A program made the translations under genes and the position numbers. The notes beneath the pieces were generated by a model, which saw only the letters and a program-made list of their open reading frames with translations, searched no databases and was not told where the DNA came from. Positions 1 to 4,013 of a stretch of 18,484 nt of DNA are shown here, in pieces; the first letter of the stretch is position 1; every line of letters begins with the position of its first letter. The DNA is taken from assembly GCA_964575255.1 (NCBI GenBank), contig CAZNPZ010000051.1:1-18484 (forward strand). The letters are read 5' to 3'. Source of the DNA: JAEZHK01 sp964575255. GTDB taxonomy: Bacteria > Bacillota > Clostridia > Christensenellales > Aristaeellaceae.

Positions 1-7
1 TGCCTCC

Positions 8-16
8 ATTATACCA
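8..16 (-). promoter_or_regulatory. Extended -10 element (TGGTATAAT), leftward, at the window edge
   Basis: Read leftward, the sequence is TGGTATAATGGAGG. TATAAT is preceded by TG-G, an extended -10 motif, and GGAGG follows at once. I see no -35 box at a normal distance (TTGAAA lies 26 nt upstream, too far). The GGAGG could instead be the ribosome site of a gene starting just beyond the left edge, making it the next gene after the 20-codon ORF. Which reading is right cannot be settled inside the window. Confidence 0.35.
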
Positions 17-18
17 CA

Positions 19-81
19 TTAGCCCAGTTTCGCTGCCTTTTTCAACAGACCCAAATGGAAAATCGCCAAATGTTCACGCAT
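19..81 (-). CDS. 20-aa small ORF with its own promoter and ribosome site
   Basis: This ORF starts with ATG at 81 and ends with TAA at 19-21. The peptide begins MREHLAIF and ends KKAAKLG; it is basic, with alternating leucines that could form a short amphipathic helix. GGGAGG sits 8 nt before the ATG, and a consensus-like promoter (TTGACA, 17-nt spacer, TAAAAT) lies about 40 nt upstream with nothing else between them. I do not recognise the peptide. It may be a leader peptide for a gene beyond the left edge, a true microprotein, or a fortuitous ORF. The promoter and ribosome site make transcription and translation likely; the role is unknown. Confidence 0.4.
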   Translation of the reverse strand: MREHLAIFHLGLLKKAAKLG

Positions 82-106
82 GCCGATCGCCTCCCTTGCT
101 ATTCCT

Positions 107-149
107 ATATGTTTCATATGATTTTATGGGATTTCCATGCCATTGTCAA
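107..149 (-). promoter_or_regulatory. Strong leftward sigma-A promoter with a dyad at the start site
   Basis: The -35 box TTGACA (complement of 144-149) is separated by exactly 17 nt from the -10 box TAAAAT (complement of 121-126). A short dyad, ATATG-TTT-CATAT at 107-119, covers the expected transcription start near 114 and could be an operator. The promoter lies 30 bp past the stop of the Crp/Fnr gene and points the same way, toward the 20-codon ORF. Confidence 0.65.
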
Positions 150-179
150 GCACGCGCAAAGAAAATAACATTCATCCCA

Positions 180-812
180 TCACGGACCGTTGTGCACCGC
201 ATATCCGCTCCGGAGGCGCCGGATCGCGCCGCTCTTTTCCAGGCTTGCAAGCGTGCGCAGCAGGTGACGGTAACTTACGCCCAGCACTTCCGCCGTGCTC
301 GTCAGACTTTCCTGAAACACGCCGCCTGCCTGCGATTCCCGCATGTAGGATACGAGCCTTTCGGCCAGCGGAACCAAGAGGTTCTGCGCCGCCAATGCCG
401 ACGACTGCTCCAGCTTTCCGGCCAGTTCCACACACAGAAACCTGAGTAGGCGCGGGTCGCCCAACATCGCCTCCCGACGCCCGGCCAGCGGAAAGCCGAT
501 CAGCCAGACGTCCGTAATGGCGCGCACGGTGTTGCAGGCAACCTCGTCACCTCGGCACAGTTCGAGATCGCCCAGGAGAGACACGCCCTGATAGAACGCA
601 TGCAGCATCGACCGGCCGTTTTCCATCAGCCGCACCACCTTCGCGCGGCCCGAAAGGAACACGTACAGGTTGGTCAGCGGCTCGCCCTGCCGGACGATGT
701 CGCGTCCCGCCGGGCAGTGGTAGAGTGCAACCGGATAGTCGCTCGCGAGGTTTTGAAGCCCTACCTCCTCCAAAGCCTTTTGAAGCCTCGCCGGATCCGA
801 AACGCGCCGCAT
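180..812 (-). CDS. Crp/Fnr family transcriptional regulator (YeiL-like)
   Basis: This 210-aa protein has the length and layout of a Crp/Fnr regulator. A cyclic-nucleotide-binding-type beta roll spans about residues 28-110 (GRDIVRQGEPLTNLYVFLSG; GVSLLGDLELC). A connecting helix follows at about 115-150, then a C-terminal winged helix-turn-helix at about 161-205 (STAEVLGVSYRHLLRTLASL). It has cysteines at 33, 86, 93 and 127, but not in the N-terminal cluster spacing of FNR, so an iron-sulfur sensor is not supported; the effector is unknown. GGAGGGG precedes the ATG at 812. It is divergent from two DMT transporters and shares an 88-bp control region containing a perfect 16-bp dyad. It therefore probably represses itself and controls those transporters. 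The family is secure; the YeiL subfamily and the targets are inferred. Confidence 0.9.
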   Translation of the reverse strand: MRRVSDPARLQKALEEVGLQNLASDYPVALYHCPAGRDIVRQGEPLTNLYVFLSGRAKVVRLMENGRSMLHAFYQGVSLLGDLELCRGDEVACNTVRAITDVWLIGFPLAGRREAMLGDPRLLRFLCVELAGKLEQSSALAAQNLLVPLAERLVSYMRESQAGGVFQESLTSTAEVLGVSYRHLLRTLASLEKSGAIRRLRSGYAVHNGP

Positions 813-835
813 GAAAATCCCCTCCCATCTGCGCC

Positions 836-864
836 ATTATGACATATGTCATACCCATGCGCAA
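836..864 (-). promoter_or_regulatory. Leftward promoter of the Crp/Fnr gene
   Basis: Reading leftward, a TTGCGC -35 box (complement of 859-864) and a CATAAT -10 box (complement of 836-841) are 17 nt apart. The 16-bp dyad at 838-853 covers the -10 and half of the spacer, so a protein bound there should block this promoter. Confidence 0.5.
838..853. promoter_or_regulatory. 16-bp perfect palindrome, likely Crp/Fnr operator
   Basis: TATGACATATGTCATA is a perfect palindrome with TGAC and GTCA half-sites four bases apart. That is the size and symmetry of Crp/Fnr-family sites such as the TTGAT-N4-ATCAA FNR box. It lies between the divergent regulator and transporter genes. Its centre (845.5) is about 42 bp upstream of the start predicted from the TATCAT box at 876-881, the class II activator position, while it also overlaps the regulator's own promoter. 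Confidence 0.65.
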
Positions 865-875
865 GAGAAATCCGG

Positions 876-881
876 TATCAT
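876..881 (+). promoter_or_regulatory. Possible -10 box for the DMT transporter pair
   Basis: TATCAT at 876-881 has no recognisable -35 box at 17 nt, as is typical of activator-dependent promoters. The expected start near 888 would fall on the GGAGG ribosome site (888-892) of the first transporter gene, leaving almost no leader. That weakens this call. Confidence 0.3.
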
Positions 882-900
882 GATCCCGGAGGCGGTTAGG

Positions 901-1323
901 ATGATGGACTTTCTCTCGGCGCTCAGCGGCGTGATGATCGCGGTGATGATCCTGATGAACGGACAACTGTCCAGCGCATGGGGCAGTTGGGCGGCGGCGG
1001 TGGTCATCCACGTCGTAGGCCTAGCCGCGCTCTTCTTCTGGATGCTGATCCGGCGTGAAAACCCGTTCGTTCGCAACAACATGCCGCTGTACCTGTACCT
1101 GGGCGGCGCGGTGGGCGCGGTGTCGACGGTGCTGACCAACATGGCGACGCCGGTGATCGGCGTGTCCGCGACGCTGGCACTGGGGCTTCTGGGGCAGACC
1201 GCCATATCGGCACTCATCGACGCTATGGGCATTCTCGGCGCGAAGAAAACGCGATTCCGGCTTCAGACGGCTATCGGCATGGCACTGATCGCGCTGGGCA
1301 TCTGGGCTATGACGCTGGGATAG
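901..1323 (+). CDS. DMT family transporter, YdcZ type, first of a pair
   Basis: This 140-aa membrane protein has about five hydrophobic segments (roughly residues 4-22, 31-50, 62-82, 85-110 and 121-139). It carries the small-YdcZ (DUF606) pattern, including LYLGGAVGAVSTVLTNMATPVIG in pieces around residues 64-87 and LGLLGQT in the fourth segment. These half-size proteins of the drug/metabolite transporter superfamily usually work as pairs; the substrate is unknown. I chose the ATG at 901 because GGAGG lies at 888-892; the reading frame stays open upstream to 811, but that part overlaps the divergent promoter and dyad. The partner gene begins 9 bp after the stop, so the two are one transcript, probably controlled by the adjacent Crp/Fnr protein. 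Confidence 0.85.
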   Translation: MMDFLSALSGVMIAVMILMNGQLSSAWGSWAAAVVIHVVGLAALFFWMLIRRENPFVRNNMPLYLYLGGAVGAVSTVLTNMATPVIGVSATLALGLLGQTAISALIDAMGILGAKKTRFRLQTAIGMALIALGIWAMTLG

Positions 1324-1332
1324 GAGGACGAA

Positions 1333-1779
1333 ATGATGATGGAACTGTTCGCCGCGCTGTCCGGCGCGGGCATCGTAATCGGGAGGATGCTGAACGCGCA
1401 GGCGTCGAACTATGTCGGCGTCAGTAGGTCCACCTTCAACAATTACTGGGTGGGGTTTCTCTCGTGCCTCCTCGCGCTGTTGCTGGCCGGGTGCGGTTTC
1501 AGCCTGCCGCGAAACATCGGCGGGCCGTTCATGTACCTGGGCGGCGCGTTGGGCGTGGGCATCGTCATGATCTCGTCGCTGGCGGCGCTGAAGCTTCCGG
1601 CGCTTCGGATGACGCTGATCGTGTTCGTCAGCCAGATGGCGGCGGCGCTGCTCCTCGACGCGTGGGTTTCCGGCGCGTTCAGCCTGCCCCGCGCGATCGG
1701 CTGCGCGCTGGTGCTGGCGGGATTTGTGGTGATCAGCCTGGGCGGCGGGAAGGCTTCGTTATCCCAAGAAAAGGTTTGA
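1333..1779 (+). CDS. DMT family transporter, YdcZ type, second of a pair
   Basis: This 148-aa membrane protein is related to the preceding gene. Both share a MYLGGALG/LYLGGAVG block after the second membrane segment and a similar five-segment plan. It keeps the YdcZ-type N-terminal motif with NAQASNYVG and RSTFNNYWVGF before the second segment. The AGGAGG ribosome site overlaps the stop codon of the first gene, with 5 nt to ATG 1333; further ATGs follow at 1336 and 1339, so the exact start could shift by one or two codons. It likely forms a dual-topology heterodimer with its neighbour. The substrate cannot be told from sequence. No clear hairpin terminator follows; the next promoter starts within 30 bp. 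Confidence 0.85.
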   Translation: MMMELFAALSGAGIVIGRMLNAQASNYVGVSRSTFNNYWVGFLSCLLALLLAGCGFSLPRNIGGPFMYLGGALGVGIVMISSLAALKLPALRMTLIVFVSQMAAALLLDAWVSGAFSLPRAIGCALVLAGFVVISLGGGKASLSQEKV

Positions 1780-1805
1780 TGCCCATATTTTGTGGTGATT
1801 GACTG

Positions 1806-1833
1806 TTTACGCCCCAGATATAGGTGGTATAAT
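1806..1833 (+). promoter_or_regulatory. Rightward promoter with extended -10
   Basis: A TTTACG -35 box at 1806-1811 is followed after 16 nt by TATAAT at 1828-1833. The -10 is preceded by TGG, making an extended -10 (TGGTATAAT). The short leader carries AAGGAGG at 1846-1852, ahead of the NrdD-tail-like gene at 1862. Confidence 0.6.
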
Positions 1834-1861
1834 GATGCTCATACGAAGGAGGTTGAACCGT

Positions 1862-2146
1862 ATGAGCGTGAACGTCCACATCGTGAACGGCACCCTGCCC
1901 CAGGAGGAAATCGACGCGTACATCGCGCGCGCGCGTGATAAATATGGCCGCGATCCGCTGGCCATGGATATCCGAGTGGACGGCGAGTACGTGGACATCG
2001 ACTATGACTTCGGTTTCGTCCCGTTCCACAGGATCCGCCGGATCACCGGTTATCTTGTGGGCACGCTGGAGCGCTTCAACAACGCCAAGCGCGCCGAAGA
2101 GCACGACCGAATCAAACACGACATGGATTGCGGCTGCGGCGACTAG
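1862..2146 (+). CDS. Stand-alone protein resembling the NrdD (anaerobic RNR) C-terminal tail
   Basis: This 94-aa protein has its own promoter and AAGGAGG ribosome site 9 nt before ATG 1862. Residues 58-86 (ITGYLVGT at 61-68, RFNNAKRAEE at 71-80, RIKH at 83-86) resemble the extreme C-terminus of class III ribonucleoside-triphosphate reductase, whose glycyl-radical loop GYL is followed by R-F-N-x-x-K-x-x-E and R-V-K-H. The N-terminal 57 residues lack the catalytic barrel and the two CxxC zinc pairs of NrdD; the only cysteines are at 90 and 92 (DCGCGD at the end). It is clearly too small to be a reductase. It could supply a tail domain in trans, as YfiD/GrcA does for pyruvate formate-lyase, or be an unrelated domain. 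Similar short proteins are often annotated simply as anaerobic reductase. Gene call firm, function uncertain. Confidence 0.75.
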   Translation: MSVNVHIVNGTLPQEEIDAYIARARDKYGRDPLAMDIRVDGEYVDIDYDFGFVPFHRIRRITGYLVGTLERFNNAKRAEEHDRIKHDMDCGCGD

Positions 2147-2172
2147 ATTCTTCCCCTGTGCTATCCCAAATT

Positions 2173-2201
2173 CCGGCGTCACCGTACGCCGGTTTACTTT
2201 T
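2173..2201 (+). terminator. Rho-independent terminator after the NrdD-tail gene
   Basis: CCGGCGT at 2173-2179 pairs perfectly with ACGCCGG at 2186-2192 around a 6-nt loop, and TTTACTTTT follows. It lies 27 bp after the stop codon. Confidence 0.75.
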
Positions 2202-2220
2202 ATAAGTTCCGCCGATTTTC

Positions 2221-2429
2221 ATACCAGTGCGAAATCGTAAAGCATCCAAAGCGTCGAGGGATTTTCGATGCGGGACAAGGAGCCGGAGCGAGGCGGCCCT
2301 TCGGGATACGCCTTCGGCGTGAAATGCAGCGCTACGCGAACGCGGAGAGCACACAGTCAGGCGCATGATTCAAATTGATTTGAATCATGCGGTCGCGCAG
2401 CGAGGTGCGTTAATGTTTCAAATTGGTAT
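2221..2429. repeat. Dispersed intergenic repeat, copy A (composite, inverted-repeat ends)
   Basis: The element begins ATACCAGTGCGAAA and ends TTTCAAATTGGTAT; the outer 23 bases match as inverted repeats at 16 of 23 positions. Bases 2251-2295 match 15890-15934 in copy B at 41 of 45 positions, including GCGTCGAGGGATTTT and AAGGAGCCGGAGCGAGGCG. The middle (2293-2345) differs from copy B and holds mini-hairpins CCC-TTC-GGG and ACGCC-TTC-GGCGT. The right end looks composite: one unit closes near 2378 (CAAATTGAT), and a second short inverted-repeat unit occupies about 2376-2429. It encodes no protein. It could be a MITE-like element moved in trans or a structured RNA element. No target-site duplication is evident. 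Confidence 0.75.
2362..2391. repeat. Perfect 14-bp inverted repeat with 2-nt loop inside repeat copy A
   Basis: CGCATGATTCAAAT at 2362-2375 and its exact reverse complement at 2378-2391 flank the bases TG. The inner arms (ATTCAAAT/ATTTGAAT) match the end sequence of the repeat family, so this looks like the junction of two elements facing away from each other, not a terminator (no T-run follows). Confidence 0.8.
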
Positions 2430-2478
2430 CAGGCGGATTTGCGTACTTTTTTTCGCGCAATGGCGATTTCCTGTGTAC

Positions 2479-2507
2479 TTGCATCACCCGGCTCAGCATA
2501 GTATAAT
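2479..2507 (+). promoter_or_regulatory. Promoter of the nucleotidyltransferase gene
   Basis: TTGCAT at 2479-2484 and TATAAT at 2502-2507 are separated by 17 nt. The start codon lies 33 bp beyond the -10. Confidence 0.7.
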
Positions 2508-2540
2508 GGCTGGGTATCAATCAGGTTTGGAGTGTTTCTT

Positions 2541-3455
2541 ATGGACAAGCCTGCGCTGGTCATCATGGCGGCAGGTCTGGGCAGCCGGTACGGCGGTCTG
2601 AAACAACTGGCGGGCATCGACGAGCTGGGTCACAGCATCATCGATTATTCGATTTACGACGCGCTGAAAGCGGGGTTTGAACGGGTGGTGTGCGTGATCG
2701 CGCCGGGCATGGAACCGGACTTTCACGAGGCGGTCGGCAGAAGGATCGCGGGAAGCTGCGATCTCCACTACGCCGAGCAGCGGCTAAACGCCCTGCCGAA
2801 TGGGTTTACACTGCCGGAGGAGCGCATCCGGCCCTGGGGTACGGCCCACGCGGTGCTGAGCGCAAAAAAGAAGGTTCACGGACCATTTTCCGCGATCAAC
2901 GCGGACGACTTCTACGGGGCGGCCTCGTTCCAATCCATCTACCGGGCGCTTGAAAACGGAAAACCCGACTGCCACGCGATGTGCGGCTACCGCGTCGAGA
3001 ACACGCTGACCGAGAACGGCACCGTCTCCCGCGGCGTGTGCAGCGTCCGGGACGGTCTTCTGACCGGCGTCGTCGAACGAACCAAGATCAAGCCCGCGCC
3101 AGGCGGCGCGGCCTACACCGAAGACGGCGAAACCTGGGTTCCCCTGCCCTCGGGCACGCCGGTTTCAATGAACATGTGGGGCTTCGGCGCGTCGATGATG
3201 GACGCGATCGAGGCGTATTTCACCCCGTTCCTCGCATCGAACCTTCCCAAAAACCCACTCCGGTGCGAATATTACCTGCCCTACGTGGTCAACCGCCTGA
3301 TCGAGGAGAACCAGGCCACAGTTCAGGTGCTGCCCTGCGCGGAGAAGTGGTACGGCGTCACCTACATGGAGGATCTGCCCGGCGTCAGGCGCGCCATCGA
3401 GGGACTCAGGGTTGAAGGCAAGTATCCCGAGACATTGTGGCCGGGCGAAAAGTAA
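2541..3455 (+). CDS. Sugar-phosphate nucleotidyltransferase family protein
   Basis: This 304-aa protein opens with the nucleotide-binding signature of sugar nucleotidyltransferases: MAAGLGSRYGGLKQ at residues 9-22, with the G-x-G-x-R and the downstream lysine. It also has PWGTAHAVL near residue 100 (base and sugar pocket) and the acidic pair in NADDFYG, the usual metal-binding aspartate. The fold would activate a sugar or related phosphate with an NTP; neither substrate nor product can be read from the sequence. The ATG at 2541 is preferred over the in-frame GTG at 2532 because GGAG at 2528-2531 is 9 nt from the ATG and touches the GTG. It has its own promoter and stands alone, ending in a terminator shared with the convergent acetyltransferase. 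Confidence 0.85.
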   Translation: MDKPALVIMAAGLGSRYGGLKQLAGIDELGHSIIDYSIYDALKAGFERVVCVIAPGMEPDFHEAVGRRIAGSCDLHYAEQRLNALPNGFTLPEERIRPWGTAHAVLSAKKKVHGPFSAINADDFYGAASFQSIYRALENGKPDCHAMCGYRVENTLTENGTVSRGVCSVRDGLLTGVVERTKIKPAPGGAAYTEDGETWVPLPSGTPVSMNMWGFGASMMDAIEAYFTPFLASNLPKNPLRCEYYLPYVVNRLIEENQATVQVLPCAEKWYGVTYMEDLPGVRRAIEGLRVEGKYPETLWPGEK

Positions 3456-3468
3456 AAACCAACCAAAA

Positions 3469-3491
3469 CGGGCGGCACGCAAAGCCGCCCG
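3469..3491. terminator. Shared hairpin terminator between convergent genes
   Basis: CGGGCGGC (3469-3476) pairs with GCCGCCCG (3484-3491) around a 7-nt loop. Read leftward it is followed by GTTTTGGTTGGTTTTT, good for the acetyltransferase transcript. Read rightward the tail (GCCAATTATT) is weaker. Confidence 0.7.
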
Positions 3492-3506
3492 GCCAATTAT
3501 TACGCA

Positions 3507-3968
3507 TCATTTCTGGTAGCAAACCAGCGTCAACCTGTCGTTGATGACTTCTTTCTTGCCGGTCAGGCGGTATCCCGCCTTCTCGTAGCAATGGCGGTTT
3601 ATCGGCAAGTCATCCGGACAGTCGAGTTCCCAGTGGATCACGTCCTGATGAAGGTCTTCGACCATCATCAGCGACTTCTGCCCGATGCCCCTGCCCTGAT
3701 ACGCCGGGAGCACGTAGAGAATGCTCATTCGGTAGGTTCCCGGTTCCTTCTCATAGACCCAGATGCCGCCTACCGTCGCAGCCTGATATACGATCCTGTA
3801 GTACGCGCCGCCCGCGTAGGCGATCTTGCCTCGCATCCGCTCAAGAGACAAGCGGTAGGGGCTCCCATCGTCCTTGTATTTTTCATATTCAGATCGGAAG
3901 CACTCCCTCTGAATGAGAAGCAATTCTTCGGCGTCGGATTCCACCGCTCGTACCAGTCGTACTTCCAT
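3507..3968 (-). CDS. GNAT family N-acetyltransferase
   Basis: This 153-aa protein has the single-domain GNAT layout. The acetyl-CoA pyrophosphate-binding motif Q-G-R-G-I-G is at residues 91-96, after a beta strand (MSILYVLPAY) that is typical of motif A. The final CYEKAGYRLTGKKE block matches the usual motif B of these enzymes. The acceptor substrate is unknown. I start at ATG 3968, preceded by GGGGAGG 7 nt away; ten more in-frame codons extend upstream to 3998 without a ribosome site. It follows the helicase gene by 45 bp on the same strand with no terminator between them, so the two are probably cotranscribed. Confidence 0.85.
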   Translation of the reverse strand: MEVRLVRAVESDAEELLLIQRECFRSEYEKYKDDGSPYRLSLERMRGKIAYAGGAYYRIVYQAATVGGIWVYEKEPGTYRMSILYVLPAYQGRGIGQKSLMMVEDLHQDVIHWELDCPDDLPINRHCYEKAGYRLTGKKEVINDRLTLVCYQK

Positions 3969-4013
3969 GTTATCGCCTCCCCGATTCAATCCGATCAATC
4001 ACGCCACGGATGT

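Larger units (their letters stand above)
2147..2540. other. Gene-free stretch: terminator, composite repeat, promoter
   Basis: These 394 bp separate two rightward genes. They hold, in order, a rho-independent terminator (2173-2201), a composite repeat with inverted-repeat ends (2221-2429), and a promoter for the nucleotidyltransferase (2479-2507). Short open frames here show no ribosome site and no family resemblance. Confidence 0.7.

Noticed and set aside
811..900. Upstream extension of the first DMT gene to 811
   Set aside because: It would overlap the divergent regulator start and the dyad, has no ribosome site, and the added residues are not hydrophobic; GGAGG at 888-892 supports ATG 901.
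2221..2429. Insertion-sequence remnant with target-site duplication
   Set aside because: The flanks of copies A and B show no matching direct repeats, and no transposase fragment is visible; a non-autonomous element is possible but unproved.
2112..2601. Short frames within the gene-free stretch at 2147-2540
   Set aside because: They run through the terminator, the inverted repeats and the promoter, and show no ribosome sites.
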